A DNA stretch of 16,641 nt from NCBI GenBank assembly GCA_903831635.1, contig CAIKYN010000101.1:1-16641 (forward strand). Direction: 5' to 3'. This document shows positions 8,237 through 14,922 of this stretch, piece after piece. The stretch is from an uncultured Spartobacteria bacterium (lineage in GTDB: Bacteria > Verrucomicrobiota > Verrucomicrobiia > Chthoniobacterales > UBA6821). Under the pieces are notes generated by a model. It made no database searches and was not told the DNA's origin. It saw only the letters and a program-made list of their open reading frames with translations. The position numbers were made by a program, and so were the translations under genes. Every line of letters begins with the position of its first letter. Position 1 is the stretch's first letter.

Positions 8237-8878
8237 CTACTGGAGGAAGGGTACCTTCAGTTGCTCGAAATATTTTTGGGCTGTCAGGAGTTCGGAAGGA
8301 AGATCCGGATCATTATAATCCTGAGGCCGCTTATGATTAGCGCCGAGAGTTGCATCCTCAGGCTGGGCAGTTGCGATCCTCACAGGTGTTCCATCGCGCA
8401 CAAGAAGGTAGAACTTTCCCGCATCATTCGCATGGATGCGGATGCATCCGTGACTCCGAGGCATGGGCCACACCCATCCTTGATGAAATCCATACCCTGG
8501 AGTGAACTCCACCCAGTAGGGCATCGGATAACCGACATAGGAACCATGCGCCTGGCCGCGCGAACAGGCATGGATCATCTTATTCAAGACCTCAAAGCCG
8601 TATTCACCGGAGCGTTTGTCACGATTCTTGCTGAGCACGGAGAAATTTCCTTTCGGAGTGGGGTGAGCTGCATCGCCGACACAGCAGGCCGTGACGAGAA
8701 GAGGGCGATTCCCCTCCATGACGTAGACCATCTGCTTTGAGAGGGAAACCTTGACCACCACCTTGGAAGGATCCTTGGGCTTGAAGGCTGGGTTGTCATA
8801 GACGGAAACCTGGGAGAGTTGAGAACAACCCCCCAGCAAAAGGAGCAGAAGCAGAAGGATGGGAAGAAATCGATTCAT
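8237..8878 (-). CDS. L,D-transpeptidase (YkuD family) lipoprotein
   Basis: A 213-residue precursor with a signal sequence of nine consecutive leucines followed by the lipobox LGGC (Cys18), so it should be lipid-anchored in the envelope. The catalytic domain (about 38-168) carries the family motif: His132 in YGFHQG and SHGCIRI with nucleophile Cys145, ending in the usual DGTPVRI. The family forms 3-3 peptidoglycan cross-links or attaches proteins to peptidoglycan. The start at 8878 is chosen because the signal peptide and lipobox follow at once; a longer frame from a TTG at 9028 adds 50 residues that would bury the signal. A perfect TTGACA lies upstream (about 8905) but its -10 is poor. It is first in line before ispH. 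Confidence 0.9.
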   Translation of the reverse strand: MNRFLPILLLLLLLLGGCSQLSQVSVYDNPAFKPKDPSKVVVKVSLSKQMVYVMEGNRPLLVTACCVGDAAHPTPKGNFSVLSKNRDKRSGEYGFEVLNKMIHACSRGQAHGSYVGYPMPYWVEFTPGYGFHQGWVWPMPRSHGCIRIHANDAGKFYLLVRDGTPVRIATAQPEDATLGANHKRPQDYNDPDLPSELLTAQKYFEQLKVPFLQ

Positions 8879-8977
8879 CTGCTTATGGAAACCCGAAAAT
8901 TGATGTGTGTCAAATCGAGGACCGAAGGAAACAAGGTGCCTTCTGGAAGCTGGGATCATCACCGTGTCATCGTTCTT

Positions 8978-9006
8978 TTGACCTTTTCTCCCTAAAGCCT
9001 TAAGAT
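8978..9006 (+). promoter_or_regulatory. Sigma70-like promoter for the 9021 gene
   Basis: TTGACC (8978-8983), a 17-bp spacer and TAAGAT (9001-9006): five of six and four of six consensus matches at the ideal spacing. Transcription would start near 9013. That gives a leader of only about 8 nt before the ATG at 9021, or about 38 nt before the ATG at 9051. Confidence 0.55.
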
Positions 9007-9020
9007 CTTTCGACCAATTG

Positions 9021-9542
9021 ATGATCAAGTCAGATGATTTTAATTACGCGATGGAGAACACGCGTGTTGTCGTGCCTCCAAGCACTGCAATTGAGACTTA
9101 TGGCCAAACCAGCTTTCGCTTCCGTCTTGTCACCGAGCCGATGGACGAGGTCGGGACAGTTCGTCTCCGTCAGGGGATGATCCATGCGGAAAGGCCCAGG
9201 ATCCTGGCTCCCCAATACGTGAGCAAACTGATCCTGGAGGGATTCGGCGACAAAGCCCGCGACTTCGCGGGGTGGATGGAGGAACAAAAAGATCTCCATT
9301 TTCTTCGCTATGGGTTTTCCCTTCGCAAAACGGACTACTCGGAGAATATCCTGAGGGAACACAAGGATGATGTCATCGACCGACTGACTCAGCAACTGCG
9401 TCGCGATGGTGATCCGATGGATACCCTCATCGAGGGTGTGGACGAAGGTTGGGAAGTCTGCCTGATGAAGTTTACCATGGATCTCATCCAGCATTCCGCA
9501 GCTGGGAACCTAGCTGAATGGAAACGACGCGGACTCCTCTGA
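9021..9542 (+). CDS. Conserved-looking cytoplasmic protein of unknown function
   Basis: About 173 residues, with no signal peptide, membrane segment or metal-binding motif. I do not recognise a family. It is a soluble, charged protein with a beta-rich N-terminal half (TSFRFRLVTEPMDEVGTVRL) and a helical, acidic C-terminal half ending in AEWKRRGLL. Normal amino-acid composition and position behind a good promoter support a real gene. ATG 9021 is used here, but ATG 9051 (MENTRVVVPP) would give a more usual leader length and is equally possible; neither has a Shine-Dalgarno. An opposite-strand ORF (9030-9494) is a shadow. The next gene starts 16 bp downstream, so the two probably share a transcript. 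Confidence 0.8.
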   Translation: MIKSDDFNYAMENTRVVVPPSTAIETYGQTSFRFRLVTEPMDEVGTVRLRQGMIHAERPRILAPQYVSKLILEGFGDKARDFAGWMEEQKDLHFLRYGFSLRKTDYSENILREHKDDVIDRLTQQLRRDGDPMDTLIEGVDEGWEVCLMKFTMDLIQHSAAGNLAEWKRRGLL

Positions 9543-9558
9543 TACTAAAACCAAATTT

Positions 9559-10476
9559 ATGCGCACTTTCAAAACCCTGACCCTTCTTATCCTCGGCATT
9601 CTGATTTTTGGCTCTGCCGGATATTTCGGCTATGAACTCTTTATCAAGCCAGGTCGGGTGGAAAAAAAAGAGAAAGCTGCAGCCATCGCCGCTACTCCGA
9701 CGCCCACTCCTGATCCTGGCGTCCATGAATTCCAACGTCTGAAATCCCTCCGGGCCAGCGGAGACAATGCCGGGGCTCGTGATGGTCTCAAGGCTTGGAT
9801 CAACTCCCACCCCCAATCTCCCCTCCTGAAGGAGGCCCGCCAAGAACTGGGCAACGCTAACTTCACCCTGCTGTTCCAACCCTCAGGGAATCCTGAGGTC
9901 ATCACTTACACGGTGGCCAAAGGTGATTCGCTTGCCAAGATCGCCGCCAAGCAGAAGTCGAATGCCGAACTGATCCAGAAGGCCAATAGCCTTCCCGGTA
10001 TCAATCTCCAGATTGGCCAGCAACTTGTCATTCCTGCACTGAAGACATCTCTCGAGCTCGATCGCTCTGCCAAAACCCTGACACTTATCGATAATGGGGT
10101 TTTCGTGAAGGAATACACATTACTCTCCTCGCCGACTCCTCCCTCAAAGGCCGTTCCTGCCATCAACTCGAAGATCCTGGACAAGATTGCCACCTCTGGA
10201 AGCAAAAGGGTTGCTTTCGGAGACAAGACTTATGCCCAGAGCGAGCGTATCATTCTTCTCGCGGGGAATCCCTCCATTGTCGGATTTGAAATTCCAGCGC
10301 CCGCTCATCCCCCAGTCAATCAAACCAATCAGGTCGCTCAGACTGCCACGAATGCCTCAATCACCACATCCGCTCCATCATCCCTTCCCCTTCCTTCGGG
10401 CTATGTGCTCTCTAAAGAGGATCTCTTTGAGATCTTTCCGCTCGTTTCGCGCAATACTCCCGTCATCATTCACTGA
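9559..10476 (+). CDS. LysM protein with degenerate L,D-transpeptidase-like C-terminal domain
   Basis: 305 residues. A membrane anchor or uncleaved signal lies at 7-27, followed by a basic stretch and a TPTPTPDP linker. A helical TPR-like segment (56-105) precedes a LysM peptidoglycan-binding domain (about 115-160: YTVAKGDSLAKIA, ending IGQQLVIP). The rest (163-305) follows the YkuD plan: an entry strand LDRSAKTLTLIDNGVFVKEY and an exit LSKEDLFEIFPLVSRNTPVII. Where active enzymes have SHGCIRLS it reads PSGYVLSK, and the whole protein contains no cysteine. I infer a periplasmic, membrane-tethered wall-binding protein without transpeptidase activity. The YkuD relationship is judged by eye. It lies 16 bp after the preceding gene, and an active transpeptidase is encoded divergently nearby. 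Confidence 0.82.
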   Translation: MRTFKTLTLLILGILIFGSAGYFGYELFIKPGRVEKKEKAAAIAATPTPTPDPGVHEFQRLKSLRASGDNAGARDGLKAWINSHPQSPLLKEARQELGNANFTLLFQPSGNPEVITYTVAKGDSLAKIAAKQKSNAELIQKANSLPGINLQIGQQLVIPALKTSLELDRSAKTLTLIDNGVFVKEYTLLSSPTPPSKAVPAINSKILDKIATSGSKRVAFGDKTYAQSERIILLAGNPSIVGFEIPAPAHPPVNQTNQVAQTATNASITTSAPSSLPLPSGYVLSKEDLFEIFPLVSRNTPVIIH

Positions 10477-10505
10477 TTCACATAAGTTTTTCGTAGAAGT
10501 ATCCT
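10477..10505 (+). promoter_or_regulatory. Sigma70-like promoter for accA
   Basis: TTCACA (10477-10482), a 17-bp spacer and TATCCT (10500-10505) start right after the TGA of the LysM gene. Matches are five of six and four of six. The leader to the accA ATG would be about 16 nt. It would let accA be expressed independently of the two genes upstream. Confidence 0.5.
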
Positions 10506-10527
10506 AGGCTATCCAGCATCACATCCC

Positions 10528-11472
10528 ATGAATGTACAACCTCTCGATTTTGAACTCCCGATTGCCGATCTCGAACGCCGAGTTGCCGAACTTGCGGAGA
10601 AGCGCCACTCCGAAGATCCGCTTCTGGTAGCTGCGCGTGAAGATCTGGAGAAGGAGCGCAAGAAGCTCTACGGGAACCTGACCCCCTGGCAACGCGTCCA
10701 GATAGCCCGTCATCCGACGCGTCCTTATTTTCTCGATTATATCAATGCTTGTGTGACCGACTTCGTCGAACTCCATGGGGATAGGTTTTTCGGTGATGAT
10801 AAGGCGATGCCTGCAGGCATCGGTCGCATCGGAGGCCACCGCTGCGTTATCATCGGTCAGCAGAAGGGCCGCGACGTGAAGGAGAATGTGCTCCGTAATT
10901 TCGGCAGTCCACATCCAGAGGGGTACCGCAAGGCCCTGCGTCTCATGCGTCTTGCCGAAAAGTTTCAAATTCCTGTTGTCTGTTTCATCGACACACCGGG
11001 CGCCTACCCAGGGGTGGGAGCGGAGGAGCGACATATTGCCGAGGCGATCGCCGTCAATCTCAGGGAAATGATGGCACTCAAGACAGAGATCATTTCGATC
11101 GTTATCGGTGAAGGTGGAAGCGGGGGCGCTCTCGGCATCGGCGTTGCCGATCGGGTTCTCATGCTGGAGAATTCCTACTACTCGGTCATCTCCCCGGAGG
11201 GATGTGCGGCCATTCTCTGGAAGCATCGCAAACATGCTCCCGAGGCAGCAGCTGCACTGAAACTAACCGCAGATGACTTGCAGGAGTTCGGACTGGTCGA
11301 TGGTGTCCTTCCAGAGCCCCTGGGAGGTGCGCATCGTGATCCTGCAGTGATCTACGCTACGGTTACCGAGACGATATCGGCAGCGATCACTGCCCTGAAG
11401 GCTATCCCGATGAAAAAGCTTCTTGAAGAACGCTACGCCAAGTTCCGAGGGATGGGCGTCTTTTCCGAATAG
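10528..11472 (+). CDS. accA: Acetyl-CoA carboxylase carboxyltransferase subunit alpha
   Basis: 314 residues, close to the usual length of about 319. Together with AccD it transfers the carboxyl group from carboxybiotin to acetyl-CoA, giving malonyl-CoA, the first step of fatty-acid synthesis. Visible landmarks are the N-terminal coiled-coil-like helix (10-48), RPYFLDYI (65-72), GQQKGRD (110-116), FIDTPGAYPG (153-162), the oxyanion-hole glycine stretch GEGGSGGALG (194-203) and SPEGCA (222-227). ATG 10528 gives the expected N-terminus. It has its own probable promoter. Its last 40 bp overlap the 3' end of the convergent rsmI gene. No accD is in the window. Confidence 0.97.
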   Translation: MNVQPLDFELPIADLERRVAELAEKRHSEDPLLVAAREDLEKERKKLYGNLTPWQRVQIARHPTRPYFLDYINACVTDFVELHGDRFFGDDKAMPAGIGRIGGHRCVIIGQQKGRDVKENVLRNFGSPHPEGYRKALRLMRLAEKFQIPVVCFIDTPGAYPGVGAEERHIAEAIAVNLREMMALKTEIISIVIGEGGSGGALGIGVADRVLMLENSYYSVISPEGCAAILWKHRKHAPEAAAALKLTADDLQEFGLVDGVLPEPLGGAHRDPAVIYATVTETISAAITALKAIPMKKLLEERYAKFRGMGVFSE

Positions 11473-12302
11473 TTCTTTTTACGCTTCTCCTCACGGGCTT
11501 CTTCCTGAGTTCCCGTGGAGCAATGGATCACCAGCGTGATCTCACCGCGAGGAGGGTTTTTAGCATAGTGAGCGGCAAGTTCTGCCGGAGATCCATGACG
11601 GTACTCCTCATGGATCTTGGTGAGTTCCCTGGCGACACAAAGTCGGCTCTCCGGAGCTAGGGCGACAAGGTCTGCCAAGCAGGCACTCAACCGATGGGGA
11701 GATTCAAAATAAATCCCGGTCATGCCGAGTCCAAGCGCCCGACGCAGTTCCGATCGGCGACCCGAACCCGAGGAGGGAAGAAAACCGCCAAAATGAAAAG
11801 GGACGGGAGGCAGACCGCTTCCAACAATCGCCGTGGTGACGGCACTGGGGCCGGGAAGGACGGTGTAAGCGACTTCCTCCTTGATACACTCCCTGACAAG
11901 ACGAAATCCCGGATCACTCACCGAGGGAGTCCCGGCATCAGTAACCAGGCAAAGTTTTTCACCATTCCTTAAACGAGCTATCAACTCAGGTAGGCGCCTC
12001 TCTTCATTATGCTCATGGAAACTAATGAGCGGCTTGCGGATTTCCAAATGGGAAAGAAGTTGTCCGGCCCTCCTTGTATCCTCTGCAATCACTCCATCAC
12101 AGAAACGGAGCGCCTCGATCGCCCTTAACGTCAGATCCCCCAAATTGCCAATCGGCGTGGCAATGAGCGTGAGGGAAAGAAGTTCTGTTGGTGCCCTCGT
12201 TTTGCCCTTGATTATCAGAGGGGACTCTTCTTCCAGAGGTAAATTCAGGTCCAGAGAAGCATCCTCCACAGGATGACAAGAGTCAGAAGTGTCATCAATC
12301 AT
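11433..12302 (-). CDS. rsmI: 16S rRNA (cytidine(1402)-2'-O)-methyltransferase
   Basis: 289 residues. The SAM-dependent tetrapyrrole-methylase fold protein RsmI 2'-O-methylates C1402 in the decoding centre of 16S rRNA. Motifs are ATPIGNLGDLT (48-58), AEDTR (73-77), DAGTPSVSDPG (122-132), PGPSA (150-154), FGGFLP (171-176), FESPHR (199-204) and ARELTKIHEE (224-233). An N-terminal extension of about 42 acidic residues precedes the usual start. No ATG, GTG or TTG codon was found close to the domain start, so ATG 12302, with AGAAGG directly before it, is kept. The last 25-30 residues are a basic tail that overlaps accA. It begins 24 bp after lptE and is probably in its operon. Confidence 0.94.
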   Translation of the reverse strand: MIDDTSDSCHPVEDASLDLNLPLEEESPLIIKGKTRAPTELLSLTLIATPIGNLGDLTLRAIEALRFCDGVIAEDTRRAGQLLSHLEIRKPLISFHEHNEERRLPELIARLRNGEKLCLVTDAGTPSVSDPGFRLVRECIKEEVAYTVLPGPSAVTTAIVGSGLPPVPFHFGGFLPSSGSGRRSELRRALGLGMTGIYFESPHRLSACLADLVALAPESRLCVARELTKIHEEYRHGSPAELAAHYAKNPPRGEITLVIHCSTGTQEEAREEKRKKNYSEKTPIPRNLA

Positions 12303-12326
12303 CCTTCTGACTTCAGGCTTTTCAAC

Positions 12327-12854
12327 TTACCATCCCTCGGAAACCCTGCTTACTAGACTCTCGGCCATGCGCTGGGCTGCGATCGGATAATTCATGTTCT
12401 GAGTAGTCACTAGGTCGGAATTGACGAGATCGGATTCGGTAAAGAACGGTGTGACTCCCACGGCGGTACCCTTCATCAGTTCAGCACCAGAAACACGATC
12501 GATCACGCGGTAGCTGACCTTCAGGGTAAGCTCAAACTCTGAAGTCTGAAGCACGTTGCTTGAAAAGACGCGCATCGGCTGCTTATCCACGCTCACAATG
12601 ATACCCTCGACAATGGCATCAGCCCGATCGGCAGAATCAATCTGGTAGGTACCATCCTTCTGGAACTGCTTAACGACAGCATCTGCCGTCTGGGCTTCAA
12701 GTCGGGGAATGAGCGTGGAGTTTTTGAAGGTATTGACGGCAATCGTTGAGACACGACGCATCGGCGTCGGTTTGATCTCTCCAAGATGATATCCGCACCC
12801 CCCCAGAGCAACAAAGAGGGGGATCAGTAGCAGGAATCGAAAGTTCAAAATCAT
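12327..12854 (-). CDS. lptE: LPS-assembly lipoprotein LptE-like
   Basis: 175 residues. Residues 1-19 are a lipoprotein signal with the lipobox ALGGC (Cys20), followed by GYHLG, the usual GCGY start of LptE. The rest has the family pattern: VSTIAVNTFKNSTLIPRLEAQTADAVVKQF strands and helix, a beta-rich middle, and a C-terminal amphipathic helix. LptE plugs the LptD barrel that inserts lipopolysaccharide into the outer membrane. Identification rests on pattern and context, since the family is very divergent. Its ATG overlaps the stop of the bamD-like gene (ATGA), so translation is probably coupled. An alternative is an unrelated small lipoprotein with the same GCGY start. Confidence 0.8.
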   Translation of the reverse strand: MILNFRFLLLIPLFVALGGCGYHLGEIKPTPMRRVSTIAVNTFKNSTLIPRLEAQTADAVVKQFQKDGTYQIDSADRADAIVEGIIVSVDKQPMRVFSSNVLQTSEFELTLKVSYRVIDRVSGAELMKGTAVGVTPFFTESDLVNSDLVTTQNMNYPIAAQRMAESLVSRVSEGW

Positions 12855-14083
12855 GGCGATAGAGGAGTCCTCTGAGGTGGTTTCTGGGGAGGAGGCTCCT
12901 GCAAGGGAATAGGCTGTGTGTCGCGCAGATCACCCTTCATCTTAGGTTGAGGCAAAGGTAGAGCCTCCTCCGGTACGATATCCTTTTTCGGAGGACCGTC
13001 ATAATTGGCAAGGGCTGCAGACTCCACTTGTGCCTGGAGACGACGGCGCTCGGCGAGACGCTCTCCATTCTCAGGGCGCTCCTGCCCGACGCGCAATGCA
13101 TCCTCCCCATACAGGGCCTTGAGTTCATCAAGTCGGCTCTTCGCCGCAGTCGCCTCTTCAGTCTGGGGAAAGCGACGTATGACATCATTGTAGTAAATAG
13201 AGGAAGCCTTGAAATCCTTGTTAAAATCATAGAAGCGGGCGACGCGCAATGTGTCGGCAGATTCTTTTGAGAACATGCTCTTCATGTTCTCTCCGGCCTG
13301 TTGGACTTTTTCACTATTGGGGTATTGCAGAAGAAAATCCTGATAGTTGTTTTGGGCTTGCTTGAGAGCGGAAAGATCCTGGGACTTACCCGTCATCCCG
13401 AGCTGCTGATAGACATATCCGACCTGATAGGCTGCGGAATCACAGGCAGAGCTGTTCGGATACTTGTCGAGGACCTTCTGATAGGCGGCGATCGCCTCCT
13501 GCGCCTTACCCTGTTTCTGAAGAGCCAGACCGAGATTGAATTGCGTAATCGCGGCGTGCTTGCTGTAGGGAGAAACCTTGAGGATCGACGTGTACATCTC
13601 CTCGGCCTTCTCCATGGAGGGAACCATCGGAATCCCAAGGAATTTCACCTTGAGTCCCTTCAGGTAGGCATTGGCAATAGTGATCTGATCCGCTACCGAC
13701 TCCTCGAAATTCGGAGTCTGGGGATATTTCTTCAGGAGGGTCTCGTATTCTTTGAATGCGGAATCAAGGGCGCCCTTGTTATTGAGCTGCTTGGCCAGTT
13801 TGAACTGTGCCTCAGGCGCTTCCTTGCTCTTCGGATAGGTCTTGGCGATGAAGCGATAAGTCGTGATGGCCTTCTCGGTGTCTCCTGAAGAGACCAGCGA
13901 ATCAGCGGCGGCAAGGTGGTCAGCGGCTGTGCCGAAGGAGATCAGTGTGTTGGTGATGGCCTCAGACTTTACAAGTCCCTCGGACTCGGCATGCAGTCTT
14001 GTCACAAGCAGAGCGCAGGCAACTGCAGGGATAGCCATGAAAAGCGTCCCAAAGCGAGCTGGAGTGAATCCGTTTATTCTCAT
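12851..14083 (-). CDS. BamD/YfiO-like tetratricopeptide envelope protein
   Basis: 410 residues. A signal sequence spans about 1-32 (TRLHAES cleavage site), with a possible weak lipobox at AVAC. TPR helices run from about 55 to 345: GDTEKAITTYRFIAKTYPKSKEAPEAQFKLA, ALDSAFKEYETLLKKYP, AQEAIAAYQKVLDKYPNS, NNYQDFLLQYPNS and YYNDVIRRFPQTEEATAAKSRLDEL. The [ILV]xxYPxSxxAxxAxxxLA spacing and position before lptE fit BamD, which feeds proteins to the BamA barrel machinery. It is longer than E. coli BamD (about 245) and ends in a proline/glutamine-rich tail (360-410). A general TPR lipoprotein is the alternative. Heads the operon with lptE and rsmI. Confidence 0.8.
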   Translation of the reverse strand: MRINGFTPARFGTLFMAIPAVACALLVTRLHAESEGLVKSEAITNTLISFGTAADHLAAADSLVSSGDTEKAITTYRFIAKTYPKSKEAPEAQFKLAKQLNNKGALDSAFKEYETLLKKYPQTPNFEESVADQITIANAYLKGLKVKFLGIPMVPSMEKAEEMYTSILKVSPYSKHAAITQFNLGLALQKQGKAQEAIAAYQKVLDKYPNSSACDSAAYQVGYVYQQLGMTGKSQDLSALKQAQNNYQDFLLQYPNSEKVQQAGENMKSMFSKESADTLRVARFYDFNKDFKASSIYYNDVIRRFPQTEEATAAKSRLDELKALYGEDALRVGQERPENGERLAERRRLQAQVESAALANYDGPPKKDIVPEEALPLPQPKMKGDLRDTQPIPLQEPPPQKPPQRTPLSP

Positions 14084-14232
14084 CCGAAAGAGGAACGCTA
14101 GAGAATAGCCCCCTACAGCGTCAAGGTTGCCTGTCGCTTCTTAAACAAAACCATGAAATCGCAACGGGATGACGGGTCAAAAAAACAGCTCCTTCCAACG
14201 GTAGAGCAATCTGCTATTCTCTCAATATCACT

Positions 14233-14922
14233 ATGGCCACGAAATCCTCAAAAGCACCAAAGACCGGTCAGAAAAAAGATCATCGCTCCATGATCTCGGA
14301 GGCCTACATGGCTACACTCCAAAAAGAGGGTCACGCTCCGGTCTCTGTCCACCGTTTTTGTGAGGATCTGGGTATCTCGGAGAAGGATTTCTACATAGCA
14401 TTTCCCAATCTGGATGCTGTGGAGAAGCACTTCTGGAAAGCATGGATCGAATCGATCTTCGTCGCCGTTTCCTCTGGCAAAGAGTGGAGCTCGTTCTCGG
14501 CCAAGGAACGCTACCTTGCATTCCTCTTTGCCTTCACCGGGGAAGCGCTGGAACACCGCTCCCTGCTGGAGCAGCGCTTCGGAAAACTGAACCTGCTCTT
14601 CCGCCCGACATCCCTCGACAGCTTGAAAAACAGCTTCAAGGATTTTGCCAGTGATCTCATCCATCACGGAATGGATCAGGGAGAAATCGCCCATCGCGGA
14701 GCACTCGGGAATCTTTACCCCGAGGTTCTCTACATTCACTGGCGCAGTGTTCTCGAGTATTTCCTCAAGGACGATAGCCAGGGATTCGAGCGGACGGATG
14801 CCTTCATCGAGAAGACCGTCGAGTTTGCCTTTGATCTGCTGCGCACCCAGGCCATAGATTCCGCAGCGGATCTGGCCCGCTTCCTTCTCCCTCAGATCGC
14901 CCACTTCGGGGGGAGGAATTGA
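14233..14922 (+). CDS. TetR-family transcriptional regulator
   Basis: 229 residues. After a basic N-terminus (1-18) comes the TetR-type HTH at about 37-57: VSVHRFCEDLGISEKDFYIAFPNLDAVEKHFW, matching the GVSxGTFYxxFPSKEAL pattern of the family. The C-terminal part (65-225) is all-helical, as expected for a ligand-binding or dimerisation domain, but I see no clue to the ligand. The start ATG 14233 is preceded by an AT-rich leader without a Shine-Dalgarno. The gene overlaps the next one by 3 nt, so it probably controls or accompanies the ABC1 kinase. An opposite-strand ORF (14248-14904) is a shadow. Confidence 0.87.
   Translation: MATKSSKAPKTGQKKDHRSMISEAYMATLQKEGHAPVSVHRFCEDLGISEKDFYIAFPNLDAVEKHFWKAWIESIFVAVSSGKEWSSFSAKERYLAFLFAFTGEALEHRSLLEQRFGKLNLLFRPTSLDSLKNSFKDFASDLIHHGMDQGEIAHRGALGNLYPEVLYIHWRSVLEYFLKDDSQGFERTDAFIEKTVEFAFDLLRTQAIDSAADLARFLLPQIAHFGGRN

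Noticed and set aside
8084..8740. 218-codon plus-strand ORF
   Set aside because: It is antisense to ispH and the L,D-transpeptidase gene, both clearly coding, and its translation resembles no protein family.
8879..9028. 50-residue N-terminal extension of the L,D-transpeptidase from a TTG
   Set aside because: It would place the signal peptide and lipobox at residue 50-68; the ATG at 8878 gives a normal lipoprotein precursor.
14084..14232. Strong promoters for the divergent bamD-like and TetR genes
   Set aside because: A TTGACG on the minus strand and a TATTCT on the plus strand were seen, but neither has an acceptable partner hexamer at 16-18 bp.
14248..14904. 218-codon minus-strand ORF
   Set aside because: It is a shadow of the TetR regulator gene, which has the HTH motif and overlaps the kinase start in the usual operon manner.
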